Source: an uncultured Saprospiraceae bacterium
GTDB lineage: Bacteria > Bacteroidota > Bacteroidia > Chitinophagales > Saprospiraceae
Direction: 5' to 3'
Assembly (NCBI GenBank): GCA_937974625.1
Contig: CALJVJ010000106.1
Span: 1 to 41,258 of the forward strand
DNA: 41,258 nt
Under the pieces are notes generated by a model, which had not been told where the DNA came from, searched no databases, and saw nothing but the letters and a program-made list of their open reading frames with translations. Below are positions 15,499 through 23,114 of the stretch, in pieces (the stretch's first letter is position 1; every line of letters starts with the position of its first letter). The position numbers and the translations under genes were made by a program.

Positions 15499-16545
15499 TT
15501 ATAATCGAATCAAAGGCAAGGAAACAATAAAGGAAGAAGAAGTAGCAATCACATCAACCGCTTCATTAGAAAAGAATCGGTAACGGGTTTTGATATTTTC
15601 CAATCCAAATTTAGTAGAGTCTTTGATTTGATTTTTCTTCTGTAGATTATTTTCAACAATCAATTTACCCTCTTCATTTATTAATACTTTGATAAATAGG
15701 GGTTTGGAAGAAGAGATGACATTATGCTTAATGGCATTTTCAAATAAAATTTGCAAGGAAAGTGGAATGATTTTATCCGTAAGTCTAGTTTTAGGAATAT
15801 CTATTTCAACGCGTAAATTCTCTTCAAATCGTTCTTTTAAAAGAAAAATATAGGCATTTAAAAAGTCTAATTCTTTCTGTAGTGGAATCAATTTTTCATC
15901 ACTCATTTCCAAAATATACCGATAGACTTTAGATAATTTTTGAACAAATTTGACGGACTTATCTGCATCCTCAGGAATTAGGTAAGCAAGTGTATTTAGA
16001 CTATTGAATAAAAAATGAGGATTGACTTTGCTTTTTAAGCCTTCTAGCTGAGATTGGATGTTTTCTCGTTGTAATTCTTCTTTTTCTTGGATAGATTTTT
16101 TTAGTTGTTGGTAGAAATAGATGCTTTCATAAATAGCAACGACAAGTGCAATCATGACCAAAGTGGAGATAGTCATCGAAACACCTGGTAGGATACTATC
16201 TATTTTGGTGAAGGCACTAACACAAAATTTTGCTAAAAGAGGGTCTGAAATAAGGAAGGTCAAGACGACCAAAATCAATTCAACTCCAATTCTTTTGCCA
16301 GCGTCCTCAAAAAGAGGAAATTTAGTTCTGACAAAAATAAAAATTTTACGGAAGATAAAAATATAAACACAAGCATGAATAAAAGTAATCAATACAGTTA
16401 TTCGATACCATTCTGGTTGATGGGCATTGGCTCCATTGTATTGGACAAACATAAAGGGCATAATCAAACTAACGATTGGAATACCAATAATCAATAGCCA
16501 AGTATCATCAAAACCCAAAGATTGTTTTCTTTTACAAATTTTCAT
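15499..16545 (-). CDS. LytS/YehU-type sensor histidine kinase
   Basis: This 348-residue protein has four to five predicted membrane segments in its first 150 residues, then a short coiled coil (QLKKSIQEKEELQRENIQSQ). The His_kinase (PF06580-type) domain follows, with phospho-acceptor His177 in KVNPHFLFNSLNTL. The ATP-binding half has LQILFENAIKHN (N-box, Asn270) and FGLENIKTRYRFF. No periplasmic sensor domain is evident, so the stimulus is presumably sensed in the membrane. It is the first gene of the run kinase, DUF2141, LytTR regulator. The 201-bp gap to DUF2141 contains GCAGTTAGC direct repeats. Confidence 0.93.
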   Translation of the reverse strand: MKICKRKQSLGFDDTWLLIIGIPIVSLIMPFMFVQYNGANAHQPEWYRITVLITFIHACVYIFIFRKIFIFVRTKFPLFEDAGKRIGVELILVVLTFLISDPLLAKFCVSAFTKIDSILPGVSMTISTLVMIALVVAIYESIYFYQQLKKSIQEKEELQRENIQSQLEGLKSKVNPHFLFNSLNTLAYLIPEDADKSVKFVQKLSKVYRYILEMSDEKLIPLQKELDFLNAYIFLLKERFEENLRVEIDIPKTRLTDKIIPLSLQILFENAIKHNVISSSKPLFIKVLINEEGKLIVENNLQKKNQIKDSTKFGLENIKTRYRFFSNEAVDVIATSSSFIVSLPLIRL

Positions 16546-16896
16546 CGTATTGCTATTTTCATCCTAAATCAAAGCCAATATCGCATTAACTACGCTTTCT
16601 TGCAAACTTCAAAGTATAAAATAGACTTTTTATCCTTTAAAAATAGTTATATGAAATTTAGATTTTTTGCTAGTTTTCTTTAAAAAATCAGTCGGGTGGT
16701 TCCGTATAGGTGATTAGCAGGAAAAGAGGAATGACCTGTCATTTTTTAATTCAAAAGAGTTTAGTTATCGGGGGTGATGCCGATAACTAAACAATATCAA
16801 AACTCACGAGTCACAAAGATGCAGGATTATAAGCTTTTTCGCTTTGAAAATAATATGAATTGTTGAAATAATAGGTTGAACTGTCGATTGGTTGAA
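16546..16896. other. Intergenic region between lpxB and the sensor kinase, with a 13-bp stem-loop
   Basis: In 351 bases without a gene, GTTTAGTTATCGG (16759-16771) and its exact reverse complement (16780-16792) form a perfect 13-bp stem with an 8-nt loop, GGGTGATG. It lies 105 nt past the lpxB stop on the - strand. T-rich sequence follows only weakly, so it may be a terminator, an mRNA 3'-end stabiliser or a protein site. TATACTTTG (about 16611-16619, - strand) is a near match to a -7 box before the kinase gene. Confidence 0.5.
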
Positions 16897-18015
16897 TTAG
16901 TCGTTATCCTTTAGGTAAGTAACCATCAATTTAGCGGCTCTTTTAGAGGCACCAACATCTCCTAATTGCTTTTTTATTTGGCGGTAAGCTAGTTGTAATG
17001 CTTTCGCTTTTTGGTCGGATAGAATATGTTGTAATTCCTTTTTTAAATTAGCTACGGTCAAATCATTTTGGATTAATTCCTTAACCAGTGGGCGGTTGGC
17101 GATAAGGTTCACGAGTGAAATATAAGGGACTTTGATAATCCGTTTGGCAATTTGATAAGTCAACCAGTTTCCTTTATAGCAAACCACTTGAGGAACCTCA
17201 AATAAGGCGGTTTCTAATGTTGCTGTTCCCGACGTGACGATGGCTGCTTTTGACTGATTTAAGACCGCATAAGTATCATCTTGCACCAGCGAAACAGCGT
17301 TTTTCTGTATGCCCGATTTTTTAATTATCTCTTCATAAAACGAAAGCGGAATAGCTGGCGCAACGGCTATAATAAACTGATAATTAGTAAAATGTTGCAC
17401 CATCGGTAACATAATTTTTAAAACGACTGCTATTTCTTGTTGGCGACTTCCTGGTAAGAGGGCAATGATAGGTTTTTTTACAATAAATTGTTTTTCGACT
17501 GGTTTTTTAAACGTTTCAATTGCGTCCAATAAAGGGTGTCCCACAAAATCTACGTCCATGTCAAATTGTTGATAAAACGCTTTTTCAAAAGGTAGTATCA
17601 CAAACAATTTATCGACATATTTCTTTATTTTTTCAACTCTACTTTGGCGAGATGCCCAAACCTGTGGAGAGATATAATAAAACACTTTCAATCCTTCTCT
17701 GTTTGCCCATTGAGCAATCCGCAAATTAAACCCAGAATAATCTACTAAAATTAAGACATCTGGCTGATTGGCAGCAATATCTTTTTTACAAAAGTCTAAA
17801 TTTTTAGAAATGGTCCGCAGATTTTTTACCACTTCCCAGAATCCCATGAACGCCAATTCTTTATAGTGTTTGACGAGGTGACCACCAGCAGAATCCATCA
17901 AATCACCACCCCAACAGCGAAAAGTGGCTCCACCGTCCTCTTGTCGAAGGGCTTTCATCAGATTGGAAGCGTGTAAATCACCTGACGCTTCGCCTGCTAT
18001 AAGGTAATACTTCAT
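16897..18015 (-). CDS. lpxB: Lipid-A-disaccharide synthase
   Basis: This 372-residue GT19 enzyme condenses UDP-2,3-diacylglucosamine with lipid X to form the lipid A disaccharide at the inner membrane's cytoplasmic face. Diagnostic motifs occur in order: GEASGDLHASNL near the N-terminus, GGDLMDSAGG, LILVDYSGFNLR, FYYISPQVWASRQSRVEKI, LPFEKAFY, FVGHPLLDA, LLPGSRQQEI and TSGTATLETALF. Length is standard. It is downstream of surE and a small membrane-protein gene on the same strand, a gene order seen in related bacteria. A 105-bp block of short repeats separates it from the small gene. Confidence 0.97.
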   Translation of the reverse strand: MKYYLIAGEASGDLHASNLMKALRQEDGGATFRCWGGDLMDSAGGHLVKHYKELAFMGFWEVVKNLRTISKNLDFCKKDIAANQPDVLILVDYSGFNLRIAQWANREGLKVFYYISPQVWASRQSRVEKIKKYVDKLFVILPFEKAFYQQFDMDVDFVGHPLLDAIETFKKPVEKQFIVKKPIIALLPGSRQQEIAVVLKIMLPMVQHFTNYQFIIAVAPAIPLSFYEEIIKKSGIQKNAVSLVQDDTYAVLNQSKAAIVTSGTATLETALFEVPQVVCYKGNWLTYQIAKRIIKVPYISLVNLIANRPLVKELIQNDLTVANLKKELQHILSDQKAKALQLAYRQIKKQLGDVGASKRAAKLMVTYLKDND

Positions 18016-18120
18016 GGAAAGTAGGCTAAGAGGCGGAAAGGTTAAGAGACGGAAAGGTTAAGAGGTTCAGGGAAATCCCTTTGCCATTCCGCCTTTCTGT
18101 CCCTTTGCCTTTCAGCCTTT
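18016..18120. repeat. Short tandem and inverted repeats before lpxB
   Basis: Two 16-nt copies of AGAGRCGGAAAGGTTA lie in tandem (about 18029-18060). The inverse-sense words CCGCCTTTC, CCCTTTGCC and CAGCCTTTC follow up to the stop codon of the neighbouring gene. TTCAGGGAAATCCCTTT (18066-18082) forms the turn. The spacer consists entirely of this repeat. Confidence 0.65.
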
Positions 18121-18420
18121 CTAAAAAAGGTTTGCAGAAAATTTAAACATCCAGAGTCCTACATATATAAGTGTAGCAAATACGACTCCACGCATACTCG
18201 ATTCATATCTCTGTTTTTGATAATATCGAAAAGGGATAATATTCAAACAAATAGCTAAAACGGCAATCGTTCTAGCTCGAAAAGTAATGTCCCTAGCTTC
18301 CCTATTGAGCCATTCAGATGCGCCAACTTGTTCAAAAAACATTAAGATAACCGCATAACCAACGAAGGGAATGGCTAAGCCTAATAAAATACCAAGGATT
18401 AAAGAATCTTTATTGAACAT
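18121..18420 (-). CDS. Small membrane protein of unknown function
   Basis: The 99-residue protein (start MFNKDSLILGILLGLAIPFV) has three hydrophobic segments: about residues 6-26, 52-64 (TIAVLAICLNIIP) and 77-92 (GVVFATLIYVGLWMF). The middle loop is EWLNREARDITFRARTI. The frame opens 13 codons earlier at a TTG inside short repeats; the ATG at 18418-18420 is preferred. I do not recognise a family. It sits between surE and lpxB on the same strand, so an envelope-related role is a weak contextual guess. Confidence 0.75.
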   Translation of the reverse strand: MFNKDSLILGILLGLAIPFVGYAVILMFFEQVGASEWLNREARDITFRARTIAVLAICLNIIPFRYYQKQRYESSMRGVVFATLIYVGLWMFKFSANLF

Positions 18421-18482
18421 TGTTAAAAGGTATATAAGTGTAGAGGTATAAAGGTCCAAAAATGGTGTCCAACTGCCTACAG

Positions 18483-19262
18483 CTAACTGACGTCCTTTGC
18501 TAAATCTGAAAGTCCAGCAATGGCGCGATAGGCGGTCAAATCATGCATGCACGGAACTACTGAAATATATCCATTTTCTAATGCCCAAACATCCGCATCT
18601 TTACCTTTGTCATTATTAACAAATTCGCCAGACATCCAAAAATACGGCTTTCCAGTAGGGTCTGTATTCTCCACAAAATCCTCTTTCCAGCCTGCATTGG
18701 CTTGGCGGCAGATTTTGATGCCTTTTATTTCATTTCTAGGTAATTTGGGAATATTAACATTTAATAATTTACTTTCCCCTAATCCATTTTTCAAAGTATA
18801 TTCAATAATTTCTTTAACAAATGGCTTTCCTGCCTCAAAATCTGCCTCGAAAGTAAAATCTAAAAGGGAGAATCCTATGGAGTCAATGCCTTCCAACGAA
18901 GCTTCCATCGCAGCAGACATGGTACCTGAGTATAGGATATTGATGGCTACATTTGACCCATGATTGATACCAGAAACACATAAATCAGGCACTCGGCCTT
19001 TTAAAATAACGTTTCTAGCTAATTTAACACAATCTACGGGGGTGCCAGAGCATTCATAAGCTTCTACGTCTTCACCAAAGGTATCTACTTTATTCAAGCG
19101 CAAAGGGTCATGAATCGAAATAGCATGGCCTTTGCCAGACTGTGGAGAATCGGGAGCAACAACAATAGGCGTACCTATTTCTTTTACTACTTCTAGCAAA
19201 GCTTTGATACCTGGGGCAAATAATCCGTCGTCGTTGGTAATTAAAATTAAAGGTTTGGTCAT
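18483..19262 (-). CDS. surE: 5'/3'-nucleotidase SurE
   Basis: This 259-residue metal-dependent survival-protein nucleotidase dephosphorylates nucleoside monophosphates. Metal ligands fall in the expected places: Asp11-Asp12 in LITNDDGLFAPG, Ser42 in SPQSGKGHAIS and Asn100 in SGINHGSNVA; YECSGTPVDCVKLA and YSGTMSAAMEA are also typical. An upstream TTG (19290-19292) would add ten residues, but it lies within the TATTTTTG promoter box (19290-19297), so the ATG at 19260-19262 is the start. It is the first gene of the surE-small gene-lpxB group. The protein is cytosolic. Confidence 0.97.
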   Translation of the reverse strand: MTKPLILITNDDGLFAPGIKALLEVVKEIGTPIVVAPDSPQSGKGHAISIHDPLRLNKVDTFGEDVEAYECSGTPVDCVKLARNVILKGRVPDLCVSGINHGSNVAINILYSGTMSAAMEASLEGIDSIGFSLLDFTFEADFEAGKPFVKEIIEYTLKNGLGESKLLNVNIPKLPRNEIKGIKICRQANAGWKEDFVENTDPTGKPYFWMSGEFVNNDKGKDADVWALENGYISVVPCMHDLTAYRAIAGLSDLAKDVS

Positions 19263-19289
19263 TTTTGTCGTTATATTTTTATTTAAACG

Positions 19290-19297
19290 CAAAAATA
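19290..19297 (-). promoter_or_regulatory. Bacteroidota -7 box (TATTTTTG) of surE
   Basis: On the - strand TATTTTTG ends about 27 nt before the surE ATG, predicting a 5' leader of about 20 nt. No clear TTTG at -33 was found. The box decides the surE start because the longer ORF begins inside it. Confidence 0.55.
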
Positions 19298-19418
19298 GGG
19301 AATTTAATTAGAGGATAATAGAGGGAATAGTAGGATATACTTTACTTCAAAAGAATATCATTTTTTTTTGACACTAATTTTTTTACTAAAAATAAACCTT
19401 CGTTCCATCAGGTTGTTC

Positions 19419-19459
19419 TACATTTGCATTTTTCTCAAAACCCTACAGTTTTGAGAAAA
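19419..19459 (+). promoter_or_regulatory. hemH -7 box (TACATTTG) followed by a 5'-terminal hairpin
   Basis: TACATTTG (19419-19426) is a perfect TAnnTTTG. Immediately after, TTTTCTCAAAAC (19430-19441) pairs perfectly with GTTTTGAGAAAA (19448-19459), with a 6-nt loop. Transcription would start at about 19431-19433, so the hairpin would occupy the extreme 5' end of a roughly 120-nt leader. No T-run follows, so it is not a terminator. Confidence 0.5.
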
Positions 19460-19513
19460 GAACGTAGAGAGCAAAGAAAAGAGACTTGATTGTAAGTGGG
19501 TGAGGTTGAATTC

Positions 19514-19541
19514 ATCATTTATCATTTATCATTTATCATTC
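19514..19541. repeat. Tandem heptad ATCATTT in the hemH leader
   Basis: Three exact ATCATTT copies and one ATCATTC run head-to-tail, ending 12 nt before the hemH ATG. A shorter relative, TTATCATTTACCATTCATT, lies near 29248-29266 before bamA. Confidence 0.8.
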
Positions 19542-19553
19542 ATAATATAGTAC

Positions 19554-20576
19554 ATGGCACATTTTGGTAAAAAAGGCGTTTTAATAGTTAATTTAGGTAC
19601 ACCTGATGACCCTTCTAGAGGTGCAGTGTATCGTTATCTAAAGCAGTTTTTATTGGATGAAAGAGTAATTGACATTCCTTGGTTGCAAAGAAATCTATTA
19701 GTAAGAGGGATTATTGCCCCATTTAGGTCAGGAAGTTCTTCGAAATTATATAAAATGCTTTGGACCCCAGAAGGGTCTCCATTAAAAGTATATGGTGAAA
19801 AGTTAGAAAAAGATTTGCAGCCACTTTTGGGGGAGGAGTACGAAGTAGTCCTAGCAATGCGCTATCAAAAACCATCTATCGAGGCAGGACTCAAGCGCTT
19901 ATTAGATAATAATGTCTCGGAAATTGTGGTATTACCATTATTTCCACATTATGCTTCCGCGAGTACCGGTTCTGTGCATCAAGAAGTGATGCGGTTATTG
20001 TCTAAGGAATTGGTGATTCCAAAAGTAACTTTCATCAATTCTTTTTATGACAATGAGGCGATGATTGATGTGTTTATAGAAAATGCCCAACAATTTGATA
20101 TTCCATCTTACGACCACATCTTGTTTAGTTTTCATGGATTACCAGAACGACAAATGGTAAAATCGGATAGAGGGAATCATTGTCAGCAAGATAAGGATTG
20201 TTGTAAAACATTGACGATTAAAAATCAGTTCTGTTATACCGCTCAATGTCATCAAACCGCCTATGCCATTGCTGAAAAAATGAATTTAACGAAAGACCAA
20301 TATACCATCTGTTTCCAATCTCGATTGGGAAGAGCAGAATGGGTGAAGCCTTATACTTCGGACATATTAGAAGTGAGAGCTGAAGCAGGAGATAAGCGAC
20401 TATTGGTTTTTTGTCCAGCCTTTGTGTCCGATTGTTTAGAAACCACCATTGAAGTATCGACAGAATATATGGAAGAATTCGAAGAGTTAGGAGGAGAGCA
20501 TGTAGATTTAGTACCGAGTTTGAATGACCACCCAAAATGGATTGAAGCGGTGAAAGAGATGGTGGTGAATGCGTAA
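19554..20576 (+). CDS. hemH: Ferrochelatase
   Basis: This 340-residue enzyme inserts ferrous iron into protoporphyrin IX (or coproporphyrin III) in the last steps of haem synthesis. The opening GVLIVNLGTPDDP, the catalytic His194 in FSFHGLPERQ, CFQSRLGRAEWVKPYT and the glutamate motif SDCLETTIE (residues 292-300) are all family hallmarks. Cysteines cluster at positions 210, 216, 217, 227 and 232 between the His motif and QSRLGR. Some bacterial ferrochelatases bind a [2Fe-2S] cluster, so these may be ligands; this is unproven. The 3' end faces the gene at 20582, with only 5 bp between the two stop codons and no visible terminator. Confidence 0.96.
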   Translation: MAHFGKKGVLIVNLGTPDDPSRGAVYRYLKQFLLDERVIDIPWLQRNLLVRGIIAPFRSGSSSKLYKMLWTPEGSPLKVYGEKLEKDLQPLLGEEYEVVLAMRYQKPSIEAGLKRLLDNNVSEIVVLPLFPHYASASTGSVHQEVMRLLSKELVIPKVTFINSFYDNEAMIDVFIENAQQFDIPSYDHILFSFHGLPERQMVKSDRGNHCQQDKDCCKTLTIKNQFCYTAQCHQTAYAIAEKMNLTKDQYTICFQSRLGRAEWVKPYTSDILEVRAEAGDKRLLVFCPAFVSDCLETTIEVSTEYMEEFEELGGEHVDLVPSLNDHPKWIEAVKEMVVNA

Positions 20577-20581
20577 TACAA

Positions 20582-22057
20582 TCAAAGTTGAGCAAAGATT
20601 TCTTTGGCAACAAGTTCAAAAGGGACAATTTCCACAGTTCGCTGTTCTAAGAAATTAATAGGATGGTCTTTTAGTTTATTGAGATAAGGCGTCGCTTTTT
20701 CGACACTGAATTTTTTATCAAAACCTTCATCTGCGATAGCGCACAAAGTTCTGACTGTCAATCTAGTACGTGCCGTTATTTCTGATTTTAAATAGCGGTG
20801 AGCGTAGAGTTTAAAAGGGGTGCTCATGTCTAATAATTGATTGTATCTTTCTTTCTGAAATAAGAACAAGAATTTTAAAATTTGGATAGCTGCATTATTT
20901 CCTCTTTTATCTTTGGAGAAGAGTGGGGTATTATTAATAAAGGTAAATACCCTGAAATTAGGTGCCTTACCGTCATCTAGCTTTATTTTTCCCCAACCTG
21001 CAAACAGCATGACCCATGCTTCTATCATTCGCCACTGCTCTTGTAAGAGCGGTGAGTTTAATTTTGCATTTTGATGCATTTTTAGGGATTCGTAGGCGAT
21101 TTGGTATTGGTCGCTATGGAAACCTAGCATTGCCCGGTAGACCAGAATAGCGTGGTAGTTATATGATTTTTTTTGTAATAAGGTAAGGCATTTATCTATT
21201 TGCTCTTCGGCTTTTTGCCATTGTTTATATTGAAAAGTGTAAGGAATAATTTTTGAATAAAATATAAGATAACCTACATTCGGAATTGGATAATCCTTTT
21301 GGTCAAAACTATTCGTAGCTGCTTCTGAATATTTAATTAGGTTTTCATAATCAGCATGGTATTCATAATAGTCTACTATAATTCTATAGGCATATAAAAG
21401 AGACCTTAGTGTATTTGTAGATTCAATATTTTTCAAAGCAAATGTAAAATATTGTTCATAGAATTGTTCTATATCGTTACCTGTTTTTAGGGTATCTCTT
21501 TTAATACTTAATTCAGAAAAATAATTATGTAGTTTTATTTCTTTATTCAGATGTTCGAGTTGCTGATTTACAATTTCAGTGAAACTGTAATATTTTTTAC
21601 TGTTTTTGCTATTAACAGTATAATATCGCTGTATTAAACTTGATAAAGATAAAGCTATCTCCGTATATTCATTTGTAATAGCTTTTTTAAGCGTCTTTTT
21701 TGCCAAAGTTATAGCACCTTTTCTAATCCCAAGATTGACTAAAAGCTTGGCTGCTGAAGCATGTTTTACACAATTTATATAGGTTTTTTGGTCATTGGTA
21801 GCATACTTATCTAAGTTAACCACAAAAAGAGCATCAATCAAAGATTTTCTAGTAGCTCTTTTTAAATCTGCATAAGATTGCTTTTGATTTGAAGCATCTG
21901 GAAACAAAATTTCAGGAAGTAATCTTTCTTCTTCAATAGATCCATCAAAAATACGCTGATAAAACTGTCTTACCTTACTGTTTTTACCGCCTAATAATTT
22001 TATATTTTTTAATTTCTGAGGAGAAATTAGGGCAATGATTTCTTTTAATAATAGCAT
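20582..22057 (-). CDS. Unrecognised 491-residue alpha-helical protein
   Basis: No domain is recognised. The sequence is almost wholly predicted helix, with paired-helix units rich in Tyr, Leu and Lys (for example LLYAYRIIVDYYEYHADYEN, YKQWQKAEEQIDKCLTLLQK, ILVYRAMLGFHSDQYQIAYE). That fits an irregular TPR-like or helical-repeat solenoid. The N-terminus (MLLLKEIIALISPQKLKNIK) lacks a signal peptide, so it is likely cytosolic. The C-terminus ends ...VEIVPFELVAKEIFAQL. It is convergent with hemH, 5 bp apart, and has a 1 kb AT-rich region upstream. Base composition is slightly more AT-rich than its neighbours. It could be a lineage-specific family. Confidence 0.7.
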   Translation of the reverse strand: MLLLKEIIALISPQKLKNIKLLGGKNSKVRQFYQRIFDGSIEEERLLPEILFPDASNQKQSYADLKRATRKSLIDALFVVNLDKYATNDQKTYINCVKHASAAKLLVNLGIRKGAITLAKKTLKKAITNEYTEIALSLSSLIQRYYTVNSKNSKKYYSFTEIVNQQLEHLNKEIKLHNYFSELSIKRDTLKTGNDIEQFYEQYFTFALKNIESTNTLRSLLYAYRIIVDYYEYHADYENLIKYSEAATNSFDQKDYPIPNVGYLIFYSKIIPYTFQYKQWQKAEEQIDKCLTLLQKKSYNYHAILVYRAMLGFHSDQYQIAYESLKMHQNAKLNSPLLQEQWRMIEAWVMLFAGWGKIKLDDGKAPNFRVFTFINNTPLFSKDKRGNNAAIQILKFLFLFQKERYNQLLDMSTPFKLYAHRYLKSEITARTRLTVRTLCAIADEGFDKKFSVEKATPYLNKLKDHPINFLEQRTVEIVPFELVAKEIFAQL

Positions 22058-22833
22058 TTGTAGAGAGATGTTGGGTGATGCAAATCTATATTATTAACAA
22101 TACTTAAATGGAAAATATGGAAGTCCAATATTAAACATTTAAAAAAGCTACTATATTATTAAATACTATCTGCTTTTATAGGGAAATAGCAAAAAAAGGA
22201 AGTCCATTTTTTTAGATAATTTGATACTCTACACTATAAAGCTATGAATATATTTGCAAATAAGGAATTTTATCCTAATAAAGTTCACTCCATATTCTTT
22301 ATTTATTCTTTTAAAGAAAGAATTGGTTACTATATAATTATAAATTTATAGTAGTATGTATACTATTCCATAATTCTAACTTTAAAGAAAAAATATAACT
22401 CCATTGTCCATGTACTTTTGAAGTGTTAATTAATTTTAAAACTTTAAAAATCATAGACATGAGAATTATCGATTTGGATTATGTAAATCTGTAAACTTCG
22501 TTTCCAGTTACAAAGGAACAAAACGCCAATAAAAAACAAAAAGATAAAACACAGATTCCTCTAAATACGTAACTATAATTGGTAGCTACTAGGAGGATTC
22601 TGAAGTTTTATTTAAGCATCTTACCTACTCTAAAATCTTCTAGTGCTAAGGAAATTTATTTTCTTACTAGAGCATTGTTATATAAAAAATAGATAAATTT
22701 TTTATTTGCTCCAAAAATTTTCCTCACAATTTTCAACAAATATCTGACAGTTAGTTAATTAGATATTTTGTTACCTCGCTTTGAAACTCTATTTTTTATT
22801 TCTAATTGAAAAAATATCCGACCTGATATAGGG
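22058..22833. other. AT-rich intergenic region with promoter-like boxes and a broken mini-ORF
   Basis: No full gene is seen in these 776 bases. Exact TAnnTTTG boxes occur on the + strand at 22249-22256 (TATATTTG) and 22413-22420 (TACTTTTG). Forty nt after the second, ATGAGAATTATCGATTTG opens a reading frame (22460) that stops after 11 codons and then stays open for 25 more (TSFPVTKEQNANKKQKDKTQ...) to 22573. GGAAGTCCA appears twice (about 22119 and 22199). Nothing else is recognised. Confidence 0.45.
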
Positions 22834-23114
22834 TACATTTGTAATATCAAATTTTCTAAACACGTACTTTCAATCTACTTAATCCTCAAGTATGGTTGTG
22901 TTAAAAAAAACACCAAAAAAGTAACATTTTGTAAACAATAATGAAATTTGGAATCCTTATAAGTATCTTCTCTCTCTACTTATAATAACCTAGATACCAT
23001 AAAGGATTCCAATTTTATTAAAAATCTTTCTTTCCTTTTCTTTTTTCTTTGTTTTCAATTCCTATCTTAGCGGCTTTCCAATCATTCTATCCATTTATTA
23101 CCTATAACTAACAC
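22834..23114 (+). promoter_or_regulatory. Promoter and long structured leader of the purine permease
   Basis: TACATTTG (22834-22841) predicts a start near 22848 and a leader of about 267 nt. The leader has AACAC (22859-22863) pairing with GTGTT (22898-22902), enclosing TACTT/AAGTA (22865-22869, 22888-22892). The same GTGTT can instead pair with AACAC at 22909-22913. Further on, TTGGAATCCTT (22948-22958) pairs perfectly with AAGGATTCCAA (23002-23012), enclosing GTATCT/AGATAC (22963-22968, 22992-22997). A T/C-rich run follows. It does not match the purine riboswitch consensus as I know it. Confidence 0.4.
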
